64,000 nt of DNA. It comes from TMED109 sp002171375. Lineage in GTDB: Bacteria; Pseudomonadota; Alphaproteobacteria; TMED109. The notes beneath the pieces are model-generated. The model saw only the letters and a program-made list of their open reading frames with translations, did no database searches and was not told the DNA's origin. Below are positions 25,856-34,202 of the stretch, piece after piece. Each line of letters begins with the position of its first letter. The first letter of the stretch is position 1. The stretch is taken from positions 109,351 through 173,350 of the forward strand of contig CBFHON010000004.1 of the NCBI GenBank assembly GCA_965657505.1, in the 5' to 3' direction. The position numbers were made by a program, and so were the translations under genes.

Positions 25856-26446
25856 TTATGATTTTAGAGCTTTAGGTATATTACTAATAAAATTCTCATA
25901 AATTATATCTGATTTTGTATCTTTGAACTCATTGTTAGCAATTTCTTCAACTGTACTTAAAGTTATAGTAGCTATTTTATTTTTAATAAGGGTAGCAGCT
26001 TCAGCATGTAAGTACTGTATCTCACGATCTGCAGCAATATTTTTTCTTTTTAATTCATCTGAAATTTTATCTGCATAGATATTTGCATTCTTTTCAGCAA
26101 TTTCTTTTTGTTTATTTATTAAATTATTCACTTCATTTTTATGATCAGTTAAGGCTTGTTGACTATCGTTTAGTAACTGCTTAGCTTCTGTTAGAGTTGC
26201 TTCAGCACTACTAATCTTATCCTTGATAACATTTGACCTATTATCTAAAGCAGTATTCGCTGCATTAGTAGCTTTTTTACTCACTAAGATAATAAAAAGA
26301 ATAAATGCTATTAGAACCCAAAACTTTTCGTCTAGTGTAATTCCTAAAAAACTCTTATAATTCATACCTTCAGCAGAAAATGCTGGTTGTGATATTAGTA
26401 TGAATATAAATACTGAATAGTAACTTTTAAATAGTAACTTAATCAT
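25856..26446 (-). CDS. atpF: ATP synthase F0 subunit b
   Basis: Subunit b forms part of the peripheral stalk linking F0 to F1. A membrane helix (EKFWVLIAFILFIILVSKKA) is followed by a long charged coiled coil rich in Ala, Lys, Glu and Asp. Ahead of the helix is a second hydrophobic segment ending QPAFSAEG that looks like a cleavable signal peptide. At 196 residues it is longer than E. coli b, as expected with this extension. It overlaps the upstream b' gene by 8 bases. Confidence 0.9.
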   Translation of the reverse strand: MIKLLFKSYYSVFIFILISQPAFSAEGMNYKSFLGITLDEKFWVLIAFILFIILVSKKATNAANTALDNRSNVIKDKISSAEATLTEAKQLLNDSQQALTDHKNEVNNLINKQKEIAEKNANIYADKISDELKRKNIAADREIQYLHAEAATLIKNKIATITLSTVEEIANNEFKDTKSDIIYENFISNIPKALKS

Positions 26447-27023
26447 TATTATAGCTCACAGAATATTTATGTATAATATTTTTCATATTATTAGTATCTG
26501 GTTTTACGTAGTACATTTTCTCAATAATTTTTTCTACTGCTTCACTTGAAATCATCTCTATATTTTTATTAAAAAGTTTAACTTCTTTTTCAAGTTTTAT
26601 TTTTTCTTCCTCAATTTTCTTGTTAATATTTTCTTGGCACTCTTCTAATTTAATTTCTGCTTCTTGAATGCTTTTTTGGTTTATTTCATTAACTAGAATT
26701 TTGATTTTACTATTTGTATCTTCAATTGCCTTTTGATGTTCTTTATTAATTCTTTCAATTTGCTCTTTTATTTCCTCTGCCTTTTCTAAATCATTTACTA
26801 TTTTTAAGTCTCTATTTGAAATTATTTCAGTTATTCTTGGAAGAGCAACATATTTCATTGAGAAATAGAGTGTAGTAAATATTATTACTAACCAGACTAA
26901 TTGAGGCATAAAATCAGGAATAACCATTTGAGGCATCCCAGAACCTTCAGCGCCCATAGAAGGAGAAGCAATAAATGCTATATTAAATAACACTAATATA
27001 ATGTATATAAGTTTATTAAACAT
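26439..27023 (-). CDS. atpG: ATP synthase F0 subunit b'
   Basis: This is the second peripheral-stalk subunit, typical of photosynthetic bacteria and alphaproteobacteria. A hydrophobic, signal-like leader ends SPSMGAEGSG. It is followed by MPQMVIPDFMPQLVWLVIIF, which enters the single membrane helix, and then a long Glu/Lys-rich coiled coil. The length is 194 residues. The naming of b and b' follows gene order (c, b', b) and the MPQ-x-D-F-x-P-Q-x-x-W pattern usual in b'. The symbol atpG or atpF2 varies between genomes. Confidence 0.86.
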   Translation of the reverse strand: MFNKLIYIILVLFNIAFIASPSMGAEGSGMPQMVIPDFMPQLVWLVIIFTTLYFSMKYVALPRITEIISNRDLKIVNDLEKAEEIKEQIERINKEHQKAIEDTNSKIKILVNEINQKSIQEAEIKLEECQENINKKIEEEKIKLEKEVKLFNKNIEMISSEAVEKIIEKMYYVKPDTNNMKNIIHKYSVSYNND

Positions 27024-27065
27024 TTTATTCTTAACCTTCTAAGTATTTAATTGAAATTTTTATTA

Positions 27066-27290
27066 TTAACTAAACATTATTAGGAACGCCATAACTAAGG
27101 CATAAAGTGCTACAGCTTCTGTTAGAGCAAATCCTAGTAAAACGTTACCAAATACTTTAGATGCTGCTCCAGGGTTTCTCATAGATCCAGCAACATATTG
27201 TCCAAATATATTACCTATACCTACTCCTGCTCCTGCTACACCAATAGTAGCTAATCCTGCTCCTATTAATTTTGCTGCTTCAATATCCAT
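27066..27290 (-). CDS. atpE: ATP synthase F0 subunit c
   Basis: Subunit c forms the rotating proteolipid ring. The 74-residue hairpin has two membrane helices joined by the polar loop MRNPGA. The ion-carrying carboxylate is E58 in FALTEAVALY. A Gly-rich first helix (GAGVGIGNIFG) packs the ring. The Thr next to E58 gives no firm sign of sodium use; a proton-type ring is the default reading. It is one of the least AT-rich genes here, consistent with high expression. Confidence 0.97.
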   Translation of the reverse strand: MDIEAAKLIGAGLATIGVAGAGVGIGNIFGQYVAGSMRNPGAASKVFGNVLLGFALTEAVALYALVMAFLIMFS

Positions 27291-27306
27291 ATTTTATCTC
27301 CTTTTT

Positions 27307-28041
27307 TTAATGTTCTGGGTGAAATGAATCGCTTAAATATAAGCATGTTAAAACTGCAAACACATAAGCTTGTAAAAATGCAATTAATGTCTCTAAAATA
27401 AATAATAAAACTATAAATAAAAATGGTGCAATACCAAAAATTCCTAAAGCTACTACGAAACCTGCAAATACCTTTATCATAGTATGTCCTGCCATCATAT
27501 TAGCAGCTAGTCTAACTGCAAGACTTATAGGTCTAGATATATATGAAACTATTTCTATCGGCACTAATAAAGGAGCTAAAAAAATTGGAACTCCCTTAGG
27601 CAGAAAAAGCCTCAAATATTTATGACCATGAAGAATAAAGCCTAAAACTGTGGCTAAAAGAAAGATTCCAAAGGCTAGAGCAAAAGTAACAATTATATGA
27701 CTAGTAACTGTAAAACTATAAGGAATTAGGCCTAACATATTACATAATAAAATAAACATAAATAAAGAGTAAACTAAAGGGAAGAATCTTACTCCTTCTT
27801 TCCCTAAATTATCCTTAGTTGTATTATATATCATTTCATAGCTCATCTCAGCTAAAGATTGAAGTCTTCCTGGAATTACAGATTTTTTCTTTGTAGAATA
27901 TATTAAAAATATATTTAATATAACTAAAACAGCTATCATCATTAATGATGAATTTGTAAGGGAAACATCAATATTTCCGATCTTCATCTCAAAGATCCTA
28001 TGTATTGTAAACTGGTCTAATGGAGAGTGTTTTTCTGACAA
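27307..28041 (-). CDS. atpB: ATP synthase F0 subunit a
   Basis: Subunit a provides the proton half-channels beside the c ring. It is 244 residues with five or six membrane helices. The essential Arg is R177 in SLAVRLAANMMAGH. The start MSEKHSPLDQFTIHRI is typical of alphaproteobacterial AtpB. It lies between atpI and atpE with short gaps. F1 genes are not in the window, in line with the split F0/F1 operons of this class. Confidence 0.97.
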   Translation of the reverse strand: MSEKHSPLDQFTIHRIFEMKIGNIDVSLTNSSLMMIAVLVILNIFLIYSTKKKSVIPGRLQSLAEMSYEMIYNTTKDNLGKEGVRFFPLVYSLFMFILLCNMLGLIPYSFTVTSHIIVTFALAFGIFLLATVLGFILHGHKYLRLFLPKGVPIFLAPLLVPIEIVSYISRPISLAVRLAANMMAGHTMIKVFAGFVVALGIFGIAPFLFIVLLFILETLIAFLQAYVFAVLTCLYLSDSFHPEH

Positions 28042-28084
28042 TTTAAATCCTTATAATATACTTAAAAAATTAATAATATGTTAT

Positions 28085-28396
28085 TCAATATTTTGCAAAT
28101 TTTTTTGAAGATTTATATGAAGTGTAGATACCCGAAATAAATCCAATAATCAAAAATAATATTAAAAATAGTGGTTTTGAGTTAAAAAAATAGTCTAATG
28201 ACCAACCTATAGAGCCTCCTACTATAATATTTGCAAATAATTCTGAAACAATTTTAAATGCATGAGCAAAACTTGTATTTTTTTTATTTGCTTTATTAAA
28301 ATCCTCATTAATTTTTTCTGCTTTAATACTATCTATCTTATTAGATAAAGTATTTAAAGAATCATTCAAATCATTTACTTTTTTTTTCTTGGTCAT
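28085..28396 (-). CDS. atpI: ATP synthase subunit I / AtpZ-like assembly protein
   Basis: This 103-residue protein has a charged N-terminal half (Lys, Asn, Asp-rich) and two membrane helices with the pattern GGSIGWSLDYFFNSKP between them. That pattern is typical of AtpI/AtpZ proteins that lead F0 operons and help assemble the c ring. It is the first gene of the operon. A good promoter lies just upstream (28432-28460). Confidence 0.85.
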   Translation of the reverse strand: MTKKKKVNDLNDSLNTLSNKIDSIKAEKINEDFNKANKKNTSFAHAFKIVSELFANIIVGGSIGWSLDYFFNSKPLFLILFLIIGFISGIYTSYKSSKKFAKY

Positions 28397-28411
28397 TATA
28401 AAATACCTCTA

Positions 28412-28427
28412 AAAAATCATGATTTTT
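28412..28427. repeat. 16-base palindrome at the atp transcription start
   Basis: AAAAATCATGATTTTT reads the same on both strands. It overlaps the expected transcription start of the F0 operon, downstream of the -10 element. It could be an operator. As RNA it would be only a weak hairpin, so a terminator role for smc is less likely. Confidence 0.45.
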
Positions 28428-28431
28428 GCAA

Positions 28432-28460
28432 AACATAAAGTATACATACATTACTGTCAA
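28432..28460 (-). promoter_or_regulatory. Sigma70-type promoter of the F0 ATP synthase operon
   Basis: On the minus strand a perfect -35 TTGACA (28455-28460) is followed after exactly 17 bases by TATGTT (28432-28437), a four-of-six -10 element. It lies 36-64 bases upstream of the atpI ATG and just after the smc stop. This is the best promoter match I found in the window. Confidence 0.7.
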
Positions 28461-28492
28461 GAATGCTAAATAAATATAATAAATAAGTAAAT

Positions 28493-31400
28493 TTACCCAG
28501 CATTCTCAAACTTTTCTGCTTCTTTTAAAGATACAGAAACTAGTTGAGAAACTCCTGGTTCTTGCATGGTAACGCCGTATAATCTATGCATTCTTGCCAT
28601 AGTTAATCTATTATGGCTAACAACTAAAAACCTAGTTTTGGATTTTTCTGAAATTGATTCGATTAAATCTAAAAATCGATCAACATTTGATTCATCTAAT
28701 GGTGCATCTACCTCATCTAGTATACATATTGGTGAAGGTTTTGTTAAAAAAACTGAAAAAATTAGTGCCATAGCTGTTAAAGCCTGCTCTCCACCTGACA
28801 ATAGACTCATTTGCTGTAATTTTTTACCTGGAGGAGAAGCCATTAGTTCTAATCCAGACTCTAAAGGGTTTTCTGATTCAGTAAGAGCTAAGTATGCTTC
28901 CCCTCCACCAAAAAGTTCCGTAAATAATATTTTAAAGTTTTTATTAACTTCGGTAAAAGCCTCCATTAGTCTAATTTTAGCCTCTTTATTTATTGACCTT
29001 ATACTTGTTCTTAATTTGCTGACTGCATTCTCTAAATCTTCTTTTTCATTTTGAATTTCTTTTAGTTTATCTATAAGTTTTTCTGAATCTTCTTCAGCAA
29101 CTAAATTTACTGGACCGATTCTTTCTCTCTGTAGCAGTAATTTTTCTAAATTTAGATTAGATTCTTCTAAATTAGGAATATCTTCATTAATTTCGATTAA
29201 ATTATGAAAATCTTTTGGGTATATATTAAGCTTCTCATATATTGTATTTTTATCATCTTCTTGTTTTTCAGTAGCTTGTTGAAGTAATCCTTCAAGTCTA
29301 GCCTTATTTTCTCTTTGCTTAATTAAATCTTCATTAAAAGTTTTTAACTCATTACTAATTTCTTTATTACTACTTTCTTTTATAGATAATTTATTTTCTA
29401 CATCAGCCAGTTTTTCTTTAACTTTATCCATTTGATTGAAAATATTAGTTTTATTATCTTTAATTTTTTTAGGCTTTATTTTTATATCTTTTATATTTTT
29501 TTCTATTTCTAATTTTCTTTCTCTTAACGTATTTAATCTTTGTGAAATATTATCTATTTGTAACGATAATCTAGTTTTTTCATTTGTAAGCTGAACTATT
29601 TGCTGTTCGATATTCTGAATAAAACTTAATTCTTTTTGGTAGCTAGATATTTGTTCATTTAAATTATCTTTTTTATCTTTATTAGCTAAAGAAATTTTTT
29701 TAATCTCATTTATTAAAGTATCTTCTTTAACTAAAGATCTTTCTTTCTTTTTAAATTCATCAAGGGTTTCTAAAGACATCTTAATTGTTTGTTTAACTTT
29801 TTCTATAGATGATTCTAGAATTGCTATTTTTGTTCTTTCCTCGCTAGTATTTTCAATATATGTGGAAAGATCAATTTGAGCTTGTTCAATATCATTTCGT
29901 AAATTTATTTTTTGTTCATTTATACTTATCTGTGAATTATTATGTTCATTTAAACTTTTTTCAAAATTTTGAATTTTAATTTCTATCTTTGCAATATCTT
30001 TTTTTTGTTTATCTATACTTACAAGTGTATTTTTTATTTTATAATTAATTTCTATAAGGTTAGTCTTATTTTGTAGTATTTGATTTGCGGGTGTTTTAGC
30101 TACTTCATTATGAGTATAGCCATCCCAACGCCATAAACCGCCATTTTTTGTAACTAATTGTTGGCCAGGCTTAAGTTTATGCTGCAGCCTATCACCTTCT
30201 AAAGCTGATCTTACAATTCCAGTTAATTTCAAAATATTTAATACTTCTGGCACTCCTGTAGCATACTTAGCTAAATTATTTATATTCTCAGGCAGTTCAA
30301 ATAATGTTTCTTGTAAAATATTTCTCCATTCTATAGATGATTTTTCTAAAGAAGCCTTCAAACCATGTCCTAAACAAGCTTCAATTGCTTTTTCATATCC
30401 TTTAGGAAATTTTAAAGCATTTATAACAATATTTTCTTCATCACTTTCAAATAATCTTGTCAAAATACTTTTAGATGCATTAAGTTGCTCAAGATTTCTA
30501 TAACTATTTTGTAAGCTTATATTTTGTATATCTATATCATCCTGATAATTTTTTATTTCTTCACTTAAATTATTTACATTTTTGCGTATATTTTGTTCTT
30601 CAGCGTCTAATTTCAGTATGTTATTTTTTGATTTTTCTATGATTTTTATATAAAGATTTTTTTTATCTTGGCTCATATTTGATTTACTAAGAATGTTTAA
30701 TTCATTTTGAGTGTTTTTTAGATAAACTATATTTTCTTCTTTTTGTAATTCTAGTTTTTTAATTTCACTTTTAAAATTATCTCTTTGAGAAATATTGAGG
30801 TTAAGTTTTCTTTCAGCTTCTTTAAGGTTTTCTAGAATAGAATTTTCTTCATTTTTAGCATTTTGAAGACTTTTATTAATTTTATCTAGGTTAGACTTAG
30901 AATCATTATTATTTAATTTTTCTACTTCTTTTGATAATGTATCTGCTTGTATTGTTAATTCTTTAAGTAATCTTGTTTCACCCAAAATTTCTGTTTCTAT
31001 ATATTTTGCATTATTCTTTTGATTATTTTGTTCTACTAATAAGTTTTCTTCTTCATTAATTAGTACATTATATTCTACTTGTAGTTTATTTAATAAATTT
31101 AAATAATTCTGGTTTTCTGACCTTAGAAAAGGAAGATCATTATCTATCTCTTGCTTAGTAAGATCTTTTTTAGATATTTTTCTAGTAATTTCACTTACTT
31201 TATCTGTATATATTTGTAACTCTTCTTTGTTTTTTTTTATATATTGAATGGAATTATTCCAGCGTTGATATAAAATTATTGCTTCAGTTTTTCTAATATT
31301 TTCAGAAATATTTTTATATCTTTTAGCTTGGTTAGATTGTCTTGATAATTCTTTTAGTCTCAACTGATCATTAGAAATTATTTCTTCAAGTTTTTCTAAA

Positions 31401-31966
31401 TTAGCTTCGGTAGATTTCAATTTTAACTCAGTTTCATGCTTTCTAGCGTGAATTCCAGATATACCTGCTGCTTCTTCTAAAATTTGTCTCCTATCTATTG
31501 CTTTAGAGTTTATTATTTTTCCTACTTGTCCTTGGTCTACTATAGCATTTGATCTAGAGCCAATAGCTAAATCTGCAAATAATATTTGAACATCTCTTTG
31601 TCTGACTTCTTTATTATTTATTGAATAGGTTGACCCTTCATCTTTTCCAATTTTTCTAGAGACTTCTATTTCATCATTGTTTTTATATGATTGTAATAAA
31701 TCACCACCATCTTCAATAGTTAATATAACCTCAGCAGAGTTACGAGAAGCTCTTCCTTTTGTACCAGCAAATATTAAATCATTCATCTCTCCCGCTCTTA
31801 ATCTAGAAGGGCCAGCCTCGCCCATATTCCACTTAATTGCTTCAACAATATTAGATTTCCCACACCCGTTGGGTCCCACTAAGCCTGTGAGTCCTCCTTT
31901 GATATCTAATATGGTAGTATCAACAAAAGATTTAAAGCCAGTGATTTTAAGTTTAGTAAATTTCAT
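28493..31966 (-). CDS. smc: Chromosome segregation protein SMC
   Basis: SMC is the condensin ATPase that organises and segregates the chromosome. Walker A (GPNGCGKS) is at residues 31-38. Two long coiled coils flank a hinge at roughly 500-640. The C-terminal head has the signature LSGGEQALTAMAL near 1056 and the Walker B ICILDEVDAPLDESN near 1083. The length of 1157 residues is normal. It follows the dsbA-like gene after 84 bases and precedes the atp operon. Confidence 0.97.
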   Translation of the reverse strand: MKFTKLKITGFKSFVDTTILDIKGGLTGLVGPNGCGKSNIVEAIKWNMGEAGPSRLRAGEMNDLIFAGTKGRASRNSAEVILTIEDGGDLLQSYKNNDEIEVSRKIGKDEGSTYSINNKEVRQRDVQILFADLAIGSRSNAIVDQGQVGKIINSKAIDRRQILEEAAGISGIHARKHETELKLKSTEANLEKLEEIISNDQLRLKELSRQSNQAKRYKNISENIRKTEAIILYQRWNNSIQYIKKNKEELQIYTDKVSEITRKISKKDLTKQEIDNDLPFLRSENQNYLNLLNKLQVEYNVLINEEENLLVEQNNQKNNAKYIETEILGETRLLKELTIQADTLSKEVEKLNNNDSKSNLDKINKSLQNAKNEENSILENLKEAERKLNLNISQRDNFKSEIKKLELQKEENIVYLKNTQNELNILSKSNMSQDKKNLYIKIIEKSKNNILKLDAEEQNIRKNVNNLSEEIKNYQDDIDIQNISLQNSYRNLEQLNASKSILTRLFESDEENIVINALKFPKGYEKAIEACLGHGLKASLEKSSIEWRNILQETLFELPENINNLAKYATGVPEVLNILKLTGIVRSALEGDRLQHKLKPGQQLVTKNGGLWRWDGYTHNEVAKTPANQILQNKTNLIEINYKIKNTLVSIDKQKKDIAKIEIKIQNFEKSLNEHNNSQISINEQKINLRNDIEQAQIDLSTYIENTSEERTKIAILESSIEKVKQTIKMSLETLDEFKKKERSLVKEDTLINEIKKISLANKDKKDNLNEQISSYQKELSFIQNIEQQIVQLTNEKTRLSLQIDNISQRLNTLRERKLEIEKNIKDIKIKPKKIKDNKTNIFNQMDKVKEKLADVENKLSIKESSNKEISNELKTFNEDLIKQRENKARLEGLLQQATEKQEDDKNTIYEKLNIYPKDFHNLIEINEDIPNLEESNLNLEKLLLQRERIGPVNLVAEEDSEKLIDKLKEIQNEKEDLENAVSKLRTSIRSINKEAKIRLMEAFTEVNKNFKILFTELFGGGEAYLALTESENPLESGLELMASPPGKKLQQMSLLSGGEQALTAMALIFSVFLTKPSPICILDEVDAPLDESNVDRFLDLIESISEKSKTRFLVVSHNRLTMARMHRLYGVTMQEPGVSQLVSVSLKEAEKFENAG

Positions 31967-32050
31967 TAAAAGCCATAAATATTAGAACTATACTATATAT
32001 TGTATGATATTATTTTTAATATACAAAATATTCTTTTCACTTATTTTGAT

Positions 32051-32644
32051 TTATTTTACTAGTTCTTTTAATTTTTTTATATCAAACTTACCTTCTACTT
32101 TTATTCCGTTTACAAAAAATGTTGGTGTAGCCTCAACACCTTTGATGTCAATAGCATATTTTCTTCCTGCTAGTAATGATTTCCATCTATCTTGGTTAAC
32201 TTCATTTTCTTCCAAACACGATAATATGCGTGATTTATCTAATCCTATAGGTGCTAAAACCATATTAATTGCTTCTAAGAGATTATCGGCCTGAGTCCAC
32301 TCTGTTTGTTTTTGAAAAAGTCTATTTAATACTGGAAAAAATTGTTCATTATTCATACATTGAGTTACCATAGAGCCAATCATTGCTCCTCTATCAAGAG
32401 GAAAATCGTAAAAAACTAATTTTGCTTTTCCTGTATCAATATATTCTTTTTTAATTTTATCTAAAGTATTAATATGAAAACTTGCACAGTGTCCACATGA
32501 CATAGAAGCATACTCTTCAATTATTATTTGTGCTGATTCATTTCCTAGTATTCTTCCTGGAAGCTGATTAGCAGTATCTTCAGAAAATGACGATATTGGT
32601 AATATCATGGCTAAGAAAACTATTATACTGATTAATCTTTTCAT
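32051..32644 (-). CDS. DsbA-family periplasmic thiol:disulfide protein
   Basis: A cleavable signal peptide (MKRLISIIVFLAMILPISSF) precedes a thioredoxin-fold domain with the active site C50-G-H-C53 and the cis-Pro region VEATPTFFVNG. The CGHC centre is like that of DsbA or BdbD, so it probably oxidises or exchanges disulfides in envelope proteins. The DsbD-type reductase at 21249 could keep related periplasmic thiols reduced. As I recall, the gene regularly lies upstream of smc in alphaproteobacteria. The length is 197 residues. Confidence 0.9.
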   Translation of the reverse strand: MKRLISIIVFLAMILPISSFSEDTANQLPGRILGNESAQIIIEEYASMSCGHCASFHINTLDKIKKEYIDTGKAKLVFYDFPLDRGAMIGSMVTQCMNNEQFFPVLNRLFQKQTEWTQADNLLEAINMVLAPIGLDKSRILSCLEENEVNQDRWKSLLAGRKYAIDIKGVEATPTFFVNGIKVEGKFDIKKLKELVK

Positions 32645-32660
32645 TTTAGGGCTCCTTAAT

Positions 32661-33125
32661 TTATTTATCTATATTTGAGAAAAAAGATTTAGAAAAGTTA
32701 ATTAATTTCTTTTTTAAATTTTCATCATTTACCTTATTTAAAATACTATTTAGTTCTTCTTTATTCTTTTTAGATATGGCATTTTTTTTTATTTTTACAG
32801 CTTTATTTTTATTTTTAATATTTCCCTGTTTTATGCGAATACTTTTAACAGCAGGATAACCCATCATTATTGTGATTCTTTCAATAATTTTTGGAATATG
32901 GTATTGAAACTCTAAAGCATGTGAACTTTCGCATTTTATAGTAAGTAACTTATTATGCGTCAGTGATTCTGGAATAGTATATATACTGATTTCATCTCCG
33001 ACTATATCTTTCCAATTTGTTATTACCTTATGTTCTTTAAAACCTCTCTTTTTAAAAATATCTTTAGTTATACTTCTTGATATAATACTTATTCTTTTTG
33101 GACTATTTGTTTTTCTTAAATTCAT
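32661..33125 (-). CDS. DUF721 (DciA-like) protein
   Basis: The 154-residue protein carries a DUF721 domain: the phrase NWKDIVGDEISIYTIPESLTHN followed by a strand pair LLTIKCESSHALEFQYH. DciA, the replicative-helicase operator of many bacteria, belongs to this domain family, so a role in loading DnaB is plausible. A Lys-rich linker and a C-terminal tail follow. It is 16 bases from the dsbA-like gene and divergent from mutY. Confidence 0.8.
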   Translation of the reverse strand: MNLRKTNSPKRISIISRSITKDIFKKRGFKEHKVITNWKDIVGDEISIYTIPESLTHNKLLTIKCESSHALEFQYHIPKIIERITIMMGYPAVKSIRIKQGNIKNKNKAVKIKKNAISKKNKEELNSILNKVNDENLKKKLINFSKSFFSNIDK

Positions 33126-33179
33126 AACTATAATTTCTAAGTAAAGATTATTTTAATATAATTATGAAAGATCTCAGCA

Positions 33180-34202
33180 TTGGATACAAACAAAATAATT
33201 TTAAAATGGTATGATAAAGAAAAAAGAAATTTGCCATGGAGGGAGTCAGATAAAAATATTATTGATGTTTATAAAGTTTGGATAAGTGAAATTATGCTTC
33301 AGCAAACAACTGTTTCAGTAGTTATACCATATTTTCAAAGGTTTATTTTGCGATTTCCTGACATAAATATTTTAGCTAAAGCTAAAATAGAAGATGTATT
33401 AACCTATTGGGCAGGATTAGGTTACTATTCAAGAGCAAGAAATCTTCATAAATGTGCTAAAAATATAGTTGAAAATTATAATAGTATTTTTCCAGAAAAA
33501 TATGAAACTTTAATAAATCTTCCAGGTATAGGAGATTATACTGCTTCTGCTATTTGTGCTATCGCATATAACCAGCATGAAGTTGCTGTAGATGTAAACG
33601 TTAAAAGAGTTATTTCAAGAATTAATAATAAACAAAAATTAAGTAATATTGAGATTAAAAAACTTGCGAAAAAAATATTATCTCTTGAAAGGTCAGGAGA
33701 TTTTAATGAGGCTATTATGGATTTAGGTTCAAAAATCTGTAAGGCTAAAGACCCTAAATGCACAATATGCCCATTAAATAAAATTTGTAGAGTTTTTAAA
33801 TATAATAAAAAAGCTTTATTGAATATCAATGGCAAAAATATTTTTAAGAAAAAAATAATAAAATATGGCAATTGCTATGTTATTGGAAGAGAGAAAGATA
33901 ATAAGTTGTTTTTTGTAAGAAGACCAAATAGAGGCCTTCTTGGAGGCATGTTATCTTTTCCATCATCATTATGGGTTGAAGATAAAAACAATATACCAAA
34001 TGATAATATTTTGAAAAATTTTATTCTTCATGCAAATATAAAAAATTGTGTTCATCACACTTTTAGCCATTTTAAATTAATTCTTAATATATATGAAATT
34101 AATATAGATGAAGAAATTAATATAGAAGGAGAGTGGATTAAACGTGAGGATGCTATACATCAGTTGCCTTCTTTGATGAAGAAGGTTGCTATTATAATTT
34201 AA
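33180..34202 (+). CDS. mutY: Adenine DNA glycosylase MutY
   Basis: MutY removes adenine paired with 8-oxoguanine. Catalytic residues are E37 (MLQQTTV) and D138 (VDVNVKRV), with the helix-hairpin-helix LPGIGDYTA near 114-122. The iron-sulfur cluster ligands are C187, C194, C197 and C203 in the standard C-x6-C-x2-C-x5-C spacing. A Nudix-like C-terminal domain recognises 8-oxoguanine. The start is TTG at 33180: an in-frame stop lies at 33165 and no ATG precedes the conserved N-terminus. The stop shares TTAA with convergent ccrM. Confidence 0.94.
   Translation: MDTNKIILKWYDKEKRNLPWRESDKNIIDVYKVWISEIMLQQTTVSVVIPYFQRFILRFPDINILAKAKIEDVLTYWAGLGYYSRARNLHKCAKNIVENYNSIFPEKYETLINLPGIGDYTASAICAIAYNQHEVAVDVNVKRVISRINNKQKLSNIEIKKLAKKILSLERSGDFNEAIMDLGSKICKAKDPKCTICPLNKICRVFKYNKKALLNINGKNIFKKKIIKYGNCYVIGREKDNKLFFVRRPNRGLLGGMLSFPSSLWVEDKNNIPNDNILKNFILHANIKNCVHHTFSHFKLILNIYEINIDEEINIEGEWIKREDAIHQLPSLMKKVAIII

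Noticed and set aside
28566..29054. 162-residue frame antisense to smc
   Set aside because: It lies fully inside the conserved C-terminal head of smc. Its composition is what the reverse strand of that coding sequence would give.
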